Assembly: GCA_963747965.1 (NCBI GenBank)
Contig: CAVVGZ010000001.1
Span: 3,193-67,192 of the forward strand
Source of the DNA: CAVVGZ01 sp963747965
Lineage (GTDB): Bacteria; Chloroflexota; Anaerolineae; Anaerolineales; Anaerolineaceae
Reading direction: 5' to 3'
Length of the DNA: 64,000 nt
The translations under genes and the position numbers were made by a program. Below, piece after piece: positions 37,460 through 47,170 of the stretch. The notes under the pieces were generated by a model, which was given only the letters and a program-made list of their open reading frames with translations, made no database searches and was not told the origin of the DNA. Positions within the stretch are counted from its first letter, which is position 1. Every line of letters begins with the position of its first letter.

Positions 37460-38962
37460 GTAAAGAATATTTACTTGGTATTGATATCGGAACAACTGGA
37501 ACTAAGTGTTTAATAATCAACAATTCAGGCGGGATTGTCGCGGAGGTAAATAAGCCAGCCACCCTGTTTTCCCCGCATGCGGACTGGGCAGAAGAAGATC
37601 CTCTGGAGTGGTGGGGAAATATTTGCAGTGGAGTACCTGAGATCTTAAAAAAAGCAAATATCCCTTCTTCTGACTTACACGCCATTGGCGTCAGCGGCAT
37701 GGTGCCGACAACTATAATTGTCAGCCGTGAAGGAACCCCTCTTCGGCGAAGCATTCAGCAAAACGATGCAAGATCGATGATTGAAATTGATGAATTTAAA
37801 ACCCAGGTGGATGAGGAAGATATCCTAATCCGCACAGGATCTGCCATCACGCAGCAGAGCATTGGTCCAAAACTGCTCTGGTTAGCCAAGAACGAGCCGG
37901 AAATATTCCGTGAGGCAGCGTGGGTGATGGGTTCCTATGATTACATAAATTTTTTGCTGACAGGCACAATCACCCTGGAGCAAAATTGGGCACTCGAGAG
38001 CGGCTTATACGATATCCATTGCAGGGATTGGGATGACGACCTCCTGGAATTATCCAGGATAACCCGGGATCAGCTCCCGTCGGTTCATCAGCCCAGCGAA
38101 GTAATTGGCAGAGTATCTGAAAGGGCTGCCAATTTAACAGGTTTAAAGGTTGGTACCCCTGTAGTAGCCGGCAGCGCTGACCACGTATCCTCCGCCTTCT
38201 CGGTTGGAGTCAGGAAAAATGGCGATTTGTTAATCAAATTAGGCGGGGCAGGTGATATCCTCTACTCTCTGGACACGCTGGCGATTAATAAGGCACTCTT
38301 TCTAGACTATCATGTGATTCCTGGATTATATTTTAATCAACGGTTGCATGGCATCCAGCAGATCCATTATTAAGTGGTTTCGTGATCAGTTCGGCGGCGG
38401 CCGGGATTATCTTGAATTAGATGCCGAAGCCAACGAGATACCCGCTACATCTGATGGATTAATTCTGCTTCCGTATTTTATTGGCGAAAAAACCCCAATC
38501 TTTGATACCCGCGCTCGGGGTGTTTTCTTTGGGCTGTCTTTACATCATACTCGCGCCCACCTCTACCACGCCATCCTGGAAGGAATTTCTTACGGTTTTT
38601 ATCATCACATACAGGTACTAAAGGAATCGGGTTTTGAAATTCAGCGGGTAAGGGTCTCCAATGGCGGCGCCCACAGTAAATTGTGGCGGCAGGTGACATC
38701 CGATGTCGTTGGACTGCCCCTGGAAGAGGTAGCCAACCACCCGGGATCTTCGCTTGGCGCAGCCTTCATTGCTGGTATGGGTGTCGGGATTTTTTCTGAA
38801 TGGGAAGAGATTGAAAAGTTTATCAACCTCAAACCTCCAACAATTCCAAACCTTGAAAATCATGAAAAATACAAAAGATTCTATACTATCTTTAGGGATC
38901 TTTATGAAACAAACCGGCCGGTCTTCAATAAATTATCTTCCTTTGAAAATCCTATTGGGTGA
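37456..38962 (+). CDS. FGGY-family carbohydrate kinase (xylulokinase-like), frameshifted
   Basis: Cytoplasmic sugar kinase with the N-terminal G-I-D-I-G-T-T-G-T-K phosphate loop, G-V-S-G-M-V-P-T substrate region, Q-N-D-A-R near residue 95 (typically Q-x-D-x-R), and C-terminal S-N-G-G-A-H-S (adenosine loop). The first frame ends at 38373; the second half is in the next frame to 38962. Removing one C near 38338 gives Y-F-N-N-G-C-M-A-S-S and a protein of about 500 residues, the normal size. It follows the remains of a BtpA-like gene. The sugar is not determined; FGGY members act on pentuloses, glycerol or related polyols. Confidence 0.88.
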
Positions 38963-39064
38963 TAAAGTAGGCATCGATGCTTTTATAAATCAAACGCAAC
39001 CTGAGTTTATCAATAATCAATCTCATTTTGATCCTGTTACTGTATCAAATTCCCAGTGGATTGC

Positions 39065-39450
39065 GCAGGAATTCAATATAAATGCCGATGAGATTTTTGA
39101 GGGCGGTCTGCCGCTAAATGATGGAGAGGAAATGTTCCTCTCTATTCGGAAAGAGGGCGTCATTGAGCTGGATTAAATTCAGCTGAAATTAGGGCTGATC
39201 GAAGCCCGACTATTTCTACAAACAATTCTTAGTAAAAGTGAAGATACAGGTAAGGACCGTTATTGGTGAAATCCAGGTAATCGGTTAACTCTCAATCCCT
39301 TCGCAGCGATTTAATCAGGAGACATCATTAACCATTCCAGCGGATTACAGAAATCTTCATACTGGTCTAAGGAATTATGACCATCAACATCGTTTATCGC
39401 GGTTTCTCAGGAAAATATCCAGAAAATACCATCCTTATATTCCATTCAGC
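39065..39450 (+). repeat. Duplicate fragment of ATPase 3' end, hairpin and GDPD 5' end
   Basis: Matches 29183-29565. It contains the last roughly 35 codons of the importer ATPase (ending at a stop near 39176), the hairpin and spacer, and the first roughly 25 codons of GDPD from an ATG at 39377. The GDPD piece stops matching at about 39450, where a short palindrome (CAGCACA...TGTGCTG, 39447-39467) begins. Both gene pieces are non-functional remnants and have diverged more than the 35558 duplicate. Confidence 0.85.
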
Positions 39451-40467
39451 ACATTGGCGCTGTGCTGCTACAGTGTTTGTCTTCCAAAAAAGGAAAAGAC
39501 ATAAAAACAACAAGACATTGAAGGAAAACCTAAATAATTTGATTATTTGTAAATAGCTGTGGAGCGATAACGGCAACGCGTTTTTCACCCGAAAAAAATC
39601 GGTTCCAAAAACGACAGCCAATCTTGCTTTCAAATCCTCCAAAGCAGATTTCGGATTTTTGTCTAAAGGAAGCGTAGTTTTCCTGATCCACGTCAATAGG
39701 CTTCGTCCTTCATGAGTTGGTGTCTCTGTTTCTTGGTTTCTTCTTTCGATTTCGATTTTCATATCACCTCTATTGCAATAACAATATAAGGTATGGATAA
39801 GTAGATTTTAATATTCTTGCGGTTCTCACAACTTTAATTCTAAATTGTTGAAAGCTGTTGGAGCAAAAACCCACCAGTCATAAAATAATCTCTCTTTGAG
39901 GCTCGCATTTGAATTTTCAGGTAGCGCGGCAGGAATAAAATCCCCTGTCCGGGCAATATCAGCCCATTCGGTATCCCCCATATCACGATTTTTCCTTACT
40001 CGATAATATTATGATAAGGAAGTTGTCCCCAAGACTTATTTTGACAAATGCTAAATATTGAAAATTTAGATTCATCACTTGTAGTAAAATGTTTTAAGTC
40101 GTACTTTCCCCAAATCCAATGCCAGAAACTTTGTTGTTGCATTTATTTATAAAGAGCTGCAATTCCACGATATGAATTGCAGCCTAATTCGTCACTAAAT
40201 AAAAATGACCTTGATATTACCGTGTTTTCTTTTGGAAGATTTTCTATCTGAATAATTGCGTCAATCCAGCAATTTTTACTCCCAGGTCTCCGTAAAGCAC
40301 GCTTGAGGCGTGAATTTTGTTTGTAATGTTGAACATACGCCAACATCCCGAATATGATGAGGCACCTTTCAGTTGTTTTTATAAAACGGGGGGAGCCTTC
40401 AAAAAACAATCATCCGGGTTGATTGTAAGATATTAAATTTCGCCAGTCTGATGGCGCCTGAGTGCAC
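39451..40467. other. Gene-poor stretch, possible element debris
   Basis: About 1 kb with no gene I can support. Minus-strand ORFs of 122 (39394-39762) and 88 codons (40143-40409) have no family features I recognise. The palindrome at its left end and its position beside a truncated duplicate suggest an old insertion or recombination site, without proof of a transposase. Confidence 0.4.
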
Positions 40468-42340
40468 CTACTCTTTTTTGAAAAAGTATCGTTCCCTGGC
40501 CTTCATTTTTACATACTTTTGGCGGGCAGATTGCACGTTGGGATCTTCGGATACTTCAGCAATGGCAACATCCCACCACGATTCGTACCCGCTCACCCGC
40601 TGCTCCCGGTCGGTCTCAATCACAATCACTGTTGAATTCTTTTGTGATTTTGCATCTTAGTAAAGCATTTTGAAGATCCTTTAATGTGTTCGCTTCGATC
40701 ACATGTGCTCCAAGACTGCGGGCATTGGCAGCAAAATCAATCGGCAGATAATCACCGGAAAGTGTCCCGTTATCCTTATTTCGAAATTGATAGCGTGTCC
40801 CAAATCCCGCACTGCCCACTGAGGCTGAAAGACCACCAATGCTGGCATAACCATGATTATTTAACAATAAAACAATCAGTTTATATCCCTCTTGAATGGA
40901 AGTGATGATTTCTTGTGACATCATTAACCAGGCAGCATCCCCAACCATCACGTAAACCTCGCGTTCGGGAGCCGCCATCTTTACGCCAAGCCCACCTGCC
41001 ACCTCGTAGCCCATGCAGGAGTAGCCATATTCCAGGTGGAATCCTTTGGGGTCTCTTGTGCGCCACAATTTATGCAAGTCACCTGGAAGGCTGCCAGCGG
41101 CACAAACAACAACATCCTCAGGTTGTGAAAATTCATTTACGGCTCCAATTACCTCCCCCTGGCTCAAGAGCGGATGATGCCCTAAATGATAAATGCGGTC
41201 AACCTCGGCATCCCATTCATGATTGTAATTCTGTGCTCGTTGTTGATAATCACTGCTGGTTTTAAAATCTGCTAGCAAGTTTCTCATTTCTTGCAAGGTA
41301 ACCTTCGCATCTCCCACCAAAGGCAATGCAGAATGCTTAAAAGCGTCAAATTCAGTAACATTTATATTGATGAAACGAACATTTGGATTTTGGAATGCGG
41401 TTTTTGATGCACTTGTAAAATCAGTATAGCGTGTCCCGATACCGATGATTAAATCCGCCTCCCTCGCTAATATATTTGCCCCTGGTGTTCCGGTGACACC
41501 CATCGCCCCCAAAGCCAGGGGATGGTTATATGGAATTGAACCCTTGCCGGCCATTGTTTCAGTTACCGGGATTCCTGTGGTTTCAATGAATTGTTTCAAA
41601 GCGTCAACAGCCCCACTGTAGATCACCCCCCCACCAGCGATGATCATTGGCTGTTTGCTATCTTTTATCCATTGGCAGGCAGTTGCAAGCAGCTGCTGGT
41701 CAGGGCGTGATCTGGCAATTTGCCATGTGCGCGGGTAGAAAAACTCTTCCGGGTAATCATAGGCTTCTGTTTGTACATCCTGCGGCATGGCAATCGTCAC
41801 TGCGCCTGCATCTGCTGGTGAAGTTAGGACACGCATTGCTTCATACATCGAAGTAAGAATCTGGTCAGGACGGTTGATCCGATCCCAATACCTGCTGACC
41901 GGTTTAAATGCATCATTCACAGAGATATCCTGGCTTGTATCCCATTCGAGCTGTTGAAGAACCGGAGCAACATTTCGTCTGGCGAAAATATCTCCCGGTA
42001 AGAGCAGTACCGGCAGGCGATTCACTGTGGCAGTGGCAGCGCCTGTCACCATATTGGTTGCACCGGGGCCTATGGAGGTTGTACAGGCAAAGGTTTGCAG
42101 CCTGTTTTTCATTTTTGAAAACGCAGCCGCCAGATGAACCATGGCCTGTTCATTACGCGCCTGGTAATAACGAAAATCGGGATTCTGTTGAAGTGCCTGG
42201 CCAATACCGGCAACATTACCATGTCCAAAAATACCAATGCAGCCGGCGAAGAATTTTTGTTTTACATCATCTCGCTGCACATACTGGTTCTTTAAAAATA
42301 ATATCAATGCCTGACTAGTGGTTAATCGCATGGTTGCCAT
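40468..42340 (-). CDS. iolD: Trihydroxycyclohexane-1,2-dione hydrolase IolD, frameshifted
   Basis: Thiamine-diphosphate enzyme that opens the ring of the diketo-inositol intermediate to 5-deoxy-glucuronate. The N-terminal part has Y-Q-A-R-N-E-Q-A-M-V (catalytic Glu), the centre G-G-G-V-I-Y-S-G-A, and the cofactor domain G-D-A-A-W-L-M...N-N-H-G-Y. The first frame stops at 40616, but the family C-terminus continues in the next frame (T-V-I-V-I-E-T-D, Y-E-S-W-W-D-V-A) to a stop at 40468. Removing one A from a run near 40640-40643 restores about 623 residues, the normal length. It lies 25 bases after the transaldolase-family gene. Confidence 0.93.
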
Positions 42341-42365
42341 TGTTTTTTACCTTGATTCTTTTGAT

Positions 42366-43454
42366 TTATCGTTTATCCGGGTTCGGAAGCATGTAATTTC
42401 TAATTACACCCACCAGATCATGATAGGAGCCAATGAATCCCCGCAGAGTGCGGACAGTCGCACCATACGAATCAAATTCCTCTGCTGACAACCCATCTTC
42501 ATCATATGCTTTTCTAAAATCATCAAAGTGCTCATATAAGCTGGAGATGATTTCTTTAGAAACGGGATTGCTCATTCGTTCTTTAACTTCAATATCAGAT
42601 TGATTAAATCGCACTTGCCAGGCATAAGGTATGGTAAGAATAATGTCTCCGCCAATCAGTTCTGACCAGTGCAGGTGATGCCGGTATGCGGCTGCTAGCA
42701 ACCTTGTCCGGTATTTGCGTACCTGGTAAATATCATAAGCTTTCTTAATACATGCAACGCCTGCCCAGTTTAGATACGCCGGGTTTACAATTATGCCGTC
42801 TCTTTCCGCCACTACTTTTATCCAATCATCGGTTCTGCCAATCATAATGGTGCAAACGGGTGTCATATTGTCTACAGGTTTTTTAGCGGCTGCCCTGCGG
42901 TTTAGTCCACGTTCGATCGCTTCTGCAACAGCTATTGCCTGTGGAACAGTGAAACAGACAGTGGCATTTATGTTTACCCCTTCGAAAGTTGCTTCTTCAA
43001 TGGCGCTAATTCCTGCTTTTGTTACCGGGATTTTTACCTGTATATTTGGTGCGAGGGTATTAAAGTGAATTGCCTGTTTGGTTATGGCAGTAGGGTTCCG
43101 GTAATTTGCTGCGTTGGTTTGGATGGAGATGCGTCCTTTTTTTCCGTTTTCCCGCTGAAACACAGGGAATAATAGTTCAGCGCCCCGCACAGCCATTTCT
43201 TCGTTCAATTTCCAGGTTACACTTTCTTCATTCCAATCCGGATTTTCTTTAATGATTTGAACAATCCTTTTTTCCCATAGGTCCAATTCTTGCTTTAAAA
43301 CATCAAGAACAATCGTTGGATTTGTGGTTGCGCCTACAGCCCCACGTTCGATGGCATAGGTCAATTCTTTTAAGGCACAGGAATCATTCCAGTAATCGGT
43401 TGGAAATCCTGTAACAGATTTTTGCAAGGGACTCATATCAGCTTCGCTTGCCAT
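42366..43454 (-). CDS. Transaldolase-family protein in the inositol locus
   Basis: 362-residue (beta/alpha)8 aldolase of the transaldolase family. Motifs are A-T-T-N-P-T-I near residue 41, S-I-Q-T-N-A near 110, and the Schiff-base lysine region Q-V-K-I-P-V-T near 138. It is directly upstream of IolD and co-directional with IolB, so it probably acts on a product of inositol breakdown. It might stand in for the IolJ aldolase step or process the triose products. No IolC or IolJ is in the window. The family assignment is firm; the substrate is inference. Confidence 0.85.
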   Translation of the reverse strand: MASEADMSPLQKSVTGFPTDYWNDSCALKELTYAIERGAVGATTNPTIVLDVLKQELDLWEKRIVQIIKENPDWNEESVTWKLNEEMAVRGAELLFPVFQRENGKKGRISIQTNAANYRNPTAITKQAIHFNTLAPNIQVKIPVTKAGISAIEEATFEGVNINATVCFTVPQAIAVAEAIERGLNRRAAAKKPVDNMTPVCTIMIGRTDDWIKVVAERDGIIVNPAYLNWAGVACIKKAYDIYQVRKYRTRLLAAAYRHHLHWSELIGGDIILTIPYAWQVRFNQSDIEVKERMSNPVSKEIISSLYEHFDDFRKAYDEDGLSAEEFDSYGATVRTLRGFIGSYHDLVGVIRNYMLPNPDKR

Positions 43455-44164
43455 TTTTTCTCCTTTGTGTGGGTATCATTATGAATACATGGTCGGATGC
43501 CATTAATCCTATTTATTAATTTTGGCAGTTTAATACAATTATTATCCTTTTAAATGGGAAAAATGGCTGTATAAGATTAATCATCCCGGTAATGATGGGT
43601 TATGTCTTCCTCCGGATAATTTCCTTAGGGTGATTGATTTCCCGGTTTATGCGGGCCATGGTTTAGGTATTGCAAACCAATGCCATTATAGCCACTTTTA
43701 GCAACACTGTGTGAGGATGATTATTTTATCCGGATTTTCCATGGCTCGAAAACCGTTTTGAAAGACTCATCCGCTGCTTGTGTATGAATTTTACAATCCA
43801 ACATTGTGCTTGATATTATAATCATTTCTTCACCAGGCTTGATTACCCGGCCAAATTTCCCATTTTAAATATCACCTATAATCCTGGATATATCTTGCAG
43901 GATGAGTTCCAGCACCTCCCTGTTTTCTCCAACACCTGGAAAAATGATCGATTTTCAGTATGATAAGTGTCAGCAAGGGATGGTAACTATTCCTTGGAGG
44001 TGCTCTGCAATTCTAAAATTAGAATAGCGGTCCTTGATGACTCGCTGTTGAACAGTTGTCCCCCCGGATATCAGGTCTGGTCTTGGGATTCCATTTCCAA
44101 CTTCACCACGGGTAGGCGCGGGTCTTTTTCTCCAAAGGTTTGCTTAACCCAGGAATGATCCGGA
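43455..44164. other. Intergenic stretch, no gene seen
   Basis: About 710 bases between IolB and the transaldolase-family gene. A 63-codon plus ORF (43967-44158) is unsupported. The promoter for the transaldolase/IolD pair presumably lies here, but I could not identify boxes with confidence. Confidence 0.4.
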
Positions 44165-45010
44165 TCATCTGAACTTGTCAAAGATTGCGCACTCCCCGCT
44201 AAAAAGTTTAAGATAATATGTGGTATACCCGGGTGCTGAAACAACCGGATGATACCCTTCCGGAGAGAGGACCAGCATATTGTCGTGTACCAGGATCAGC
44301 TCATCTATTTCCCCGTCACCTGTATAGATCCTTTGATAAGCAAACCCCTTTGGCTTGTCGATTTTATAAAAATATATTTCTTCAAGATCCGCTTCAATCA
44401 GGTTTCCATTTTCATCATAGCGGTGGCGGTCATGCTTGTGCGGAGGATAAGAACTCCAATTGCCAGAAGGCGTATAAACTTCAACAACTACCAGCCGGTG
44501 GCAATCAAATCCCGGGGCTATCATTGAGTTAATCTGGCGGGTCACATTTCCTCCGCCCCTTATTTCTATTCTGGCCATTTCCGGAGTAATTAATTGCATG
44601 GCATGATCCTGGTCAGATCGCGCCCATCCATACCCCAGGTCCAACTCGTTGGATAATGCCTCGATACTAAAGTGAGTATCCCTGGGAATGTATATCGTGT
44701 AAGGCATACCGGAAAAAACATCAGGCCGTCTCCCTATTTTTTTCCAGCTCAGCCGGTCGGATTTGAATTCAGCCTGGCCGCCCAACAAGACAACCGCCAT
44801 CTCATTATCACCTGTGTAGGATTCCCAGGTTGATCCCACGGTTATTTTTCGTGCCGCAAAGGATAAATGCTCCCAACCTGCAATCTCCGGGGTGACTCTT
44901 ATGTATTCATCATTATCAAAATTTGGTGAAATATAAAGGGGTTTTGTATAAGGCATCTTCGGCATCCTTAATGGAAAATTGTATTTGGAATAATTTGTTG
45001 ACCGGCCCAT
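44165..45010 (-). CDS. iolB: 5-deoxy-glucuronate isomerase IolB
   Basis: Cupin-fold isomerase converting 5-deoxy-glucuronate to 5-dehydro-2-deoxy-gluconate in inositol breakdown, the step after IolD. The 281-residue reading frame shows the bicupin pattern with the metal motif Y-P-P-H-K-H-D near residue 180 and E-E-I-Y-F-Y downstream. The start could be 45010 or an inner ATG (44965 or 44956). It lies downstream of the inositol-type ABC importer and is separated from it by a strong terminator. Confidence 0.92.
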   Translation of the reverse strand: MGRSTNYSKYNFPLRMPKMPYTKPLYISPNFDNDEYIRVTPEIAGWEHLSFAARKITVGSTWESYTGDNEMAVVLLGGQAEFKSDRLSWKKIGRRPDVFSGMPYTIYIPRDTHFSIEALSNELDLGYGWARSDQDHAMQLITPEMARIEIRGGGNVTRQINSMIAPGFDCHRLVVVEVYTPSGNWSSYPPHKHDRHRYDENGNLIEADLEEIYFYKIDKPKGFAYQRIYTGDGEIDELILVHDNMLVLSPEGYHPVVSAPGYTTYYLKLFSGECAIFDKFR

Positions 45011-45085
45011 AATTAAAAGGCAAGGTACCTTAATTCTAATATTTCTTTATATATTCGCAAATGAACCATAAATCCTATCAAAACA

Positions 45086-45116
45086 ATGGAGCTGCGTTTA
45101 TCTTACGCAGCTCCAT
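45086..45116 (-). terminator. Terminator after the inositol-type importer
   Basis: A perfect 12-bp stem (ATGGAGCTGCGT at 45086-45097 with its complement at 45105-45116) and a 7-nt loop. In the minus direction it is followed by TTGTTTT. It starts 45 bases after the binding-protein stop and separates that gene from iolB. Confidence 0.85.
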
Positions 45117-45160
45117 GTATTTTTCGGTTTACTTCAGGAGAGTGAGTATTTGATTTGGAA

Positions 45161-46120
45161 CTATTTGGGCAAGAATTCGTCTACATTGTCTTGGGTGATG
45201 AGCACAAAATCCACCAGGATTTCAGGTGGTACTGTTTCACCTTTGGCGATTTTTACGACAGTGTCCATAGCGGTCTGGCCCTGAACGGTTGTGTTCTGGG
45301 AAATTGTCGCAGCCAGGCGGCCATCTTTTACTGCAGCCAATGCATCCGGGGTGGCGTCCAGGCCATAAACTTTAATGCTGTCAAGAAGCTTCGCATCCTC
45401 AACAGCCTTCAAAGCACCCATTGCCATGCCGTCATTATTGGCGACGATGGCTTTAAGAGGGGTGCCTGTCTGAAGCCAGTTTTCAACCAATGCCAGGGCT
45501 TCTTCGGTAACCCAGTTGGCGGTCTGTTCATAGACAACTTTGATATTGGGATATTCCTCAAGAACCTTTTTGTATCCATCGGTTCTTCCGATTTGCGCAT
45601 CGGAGCCAAGAGGACCAAGAAGGAAAGCAACATTACCTTCACCGCCAATAGCTTCAGCAGCAGTTTTCATTTCCAGAACCCCGCCGTCCACATTCTGCAC
45701 ACCAACAAAGGAGTTAGCAGCTTCTGGTTTGCTGATTTTCTGGTTAACAACCACGACCGGAATACCGGCAGCTTTTGCAGCTTCAAGAGCAGGCACAACA
45801 CCATCAACTGAAACGGGTTCAATGACGATTCCCGCAACACCTTGAGTCGTAGCGGTTTCAATCTGGCTAACCTGTTTGGCTGCATCTTTTTCGGCGTCAT
45901 ATACTACAAGATCTACACCCAACTCATCAGCTTTGGATTGAACAGCAGCAGTAAGCTCATTGGTGAATGCGTTGGTCTGATGGCTGATCATGAATGCATA
46001 GGGTTTAGCTGTCTCAGCGGCAGGTTCAGCCTCAGCAGCTGGTTGTGGTGCACAACCAACAAATAAGGCGACAACCAGTATTAAGGCAAATACCATGGTT
46101 AATTTTTTTGTGAACTTCAT
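45161..46120 (-). CDS. Ribose/inositol-type ABC binding lipoprotein
   Basis: 319-residue extracytoplasmic sugar receptor (Peripla_BP_4) with a lipobox signal (V-G-C-A, Cys about residue 23). Markers are I-S-H-Q-T-N-A-F-T, G-I-V-I-E-P-V-S-V-D-G, and A-I-V-A-N-N-D-G-M-A-M-G-A. The company of IolB and IolD makes myo-inositol the best-guess ligand. It lies third after the ATPase and permease, the reverse of the operon at 2572. Confidence 0.88.
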   Translation of the reverse strand: MKFTKKLTMVFALILVVALFVGCAPQPAAEAEPAAETAKPYAFMISHQTNAFTNELTAAVQSKADELGVDLVVYDAEKDAAKQVSQIETATTQGVAGIVIEPVSVDGVVPALEAAKAAGIPVVVVNQKISKPEAANSFVGVQNVDGGVLEMKTAAEAIGGEGNVAFLLGPLGSDAQIGRTDGYKKVLEEYPNIKVVYEQTANWVTEEALALVENWLQTGTPLKAIVANNDGMAMGALKAVEDAKLLDSIKVYGLDATPDALAAVKDGRLAATISQNTTVQGQTAMDTVVKIAKGETVPPEILVDFVLITQDNVDEFLPK

Positions 46121-46207
46121 AAATCCTCCTATATTCTCTTTTTTTAACTCACCATTTTTCTGAAATAAACCAGATTCCTGTATTCACTGTTATTATAATT
46201 GATTTTC

Positions 46208-47170
46208 TTATTCCTTTCCTTTTCCTTTCATATCTAAAAGTACCGCAATGATGATAATTGATCCCTTTATCAATAATTGAAAGTGGGAAGAAACATTCAA
46301 AATATCCAATCCGTTCCCGATCACTGCAATCAACAATGCTCCGATAACTGTCCCATACCATTTTCCTGCGCCACCAGACATGCTCACACCGCCGATAATT
46401 ACTGCGGCGATGGCATCCAGTTCGTATGCCTGGCCTGCGGTTGGATTGCCAGATACAATTCGGGAAGCCAATAAGGCTCCTGCAATTCCGGCTAAAAACC
46501 CGGAAATGGAATAAACCGCAATTTTGATCTTCGAGACATTAATACCGGATACTTTTGCGGCAACTTCATTCCCACCTACTGCATAAACCCTCCGGCCGAA
46601 AACCGTTTTTGTGAGTAAGAAGGCACTGATAATGGTAACAATTACAAAATACACAACTAAATGGGGGATGGAATTTAGTACAAACCCGCCCGCAAGATTT
46701 TCAAACGCTTTGGTGACATTAAAAACTGGCTGCCCATCACTGGCTATTAAAGCCAAACCTCTAATGATGGTCATGGATCCAAGGGTGACAATAAAAGGCG
46801 GAATGTTTCCGTATGCAACACCAACCCCATTCAGGACACCAGCCAGGAGTCCAACGCTTGCCGCTAAAACGATAGGAACAATAAGTGGAAATTCTCCAGG
46901 ATGAGCAAAACTGGCAGCAATCACACCTGTAAGAGCGACAATTGAGCCAACGGATAGATCAATACCTCCGGAGATGATCACGAACATCATACCCATCGCT
47001 AGAATGCCGTTGATTGACGCTTGTTTTATGATATTGATGAGGTTAGCCGGGCGGGCAAAGGCATTCGGTGAAAGGACCACTAAAATAGTCAAAATGGCGA
47101 TAAAGGCAATGAAAATACCCAGTTCCCGCAAGGAATTCAGTTTGATGGAATTGTTGCTGTGTTTATTCAT
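46208..47170 (-). CDS. Ribose/inositol-type ABC permease
   Basis: RbsC-type permease with about eight to ten transmembrane segments and the signatures D-L-S-V-G-S-I-V-A-L and A-V-I-I-G-G-V-S-M-S-G-G. The ORF opens at 47239, but the ATG at 47170 overlaps the end of the ATPase gene by only 8 bases and begins a normal N-terminus (M-N-K-H-S-N-N), so I choose it (about 320 residues). It forms the importer channel with the ATPase at 47163 and the receptor at 45161. Confidence 0.9.
   Translation of the reverse strand: MNKHSNNSIKLNSLRELGIFIAFIAILTILVVLSPNAFARPANLINIIKQASINGILAMGMMFVIISGGIDLSVGSIVALTGVIAASFAHPGEFPLIVPIVLAASVGLLAGVLNGVGVAYGNIPPFIVTLGSMTIIRGLALIASDGQPVFNVTKAFENLAGGFVLNSIPHLVVYFVIVTIISAFLLTKTVFGRRVYAVGGNEVAAKVSGINVSKIKIAVYSISGFLAGIAGALLASRIVSGNPTAGQAYELDAIAAVIIGGVSMSGGAGKWYGTVIGALLIAVIGNGLDILNVSSHFQLLIKGSIIIIAVLLDMKGKGKE

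Noticed and set aside
39394..39762. 122-codon minus-strand ORF as a possible transposase piece
   Set aside because: Its 3' part is antisense to the GDPD fragment, and the rest shows no DDE-type or other transposase motif.
40143..40409. 88-codon minus-strand ORF as an IS remnant
   Set aside because: Superficially basic, transposase-like composition but no diagnostic motif or inverted repeats around it.
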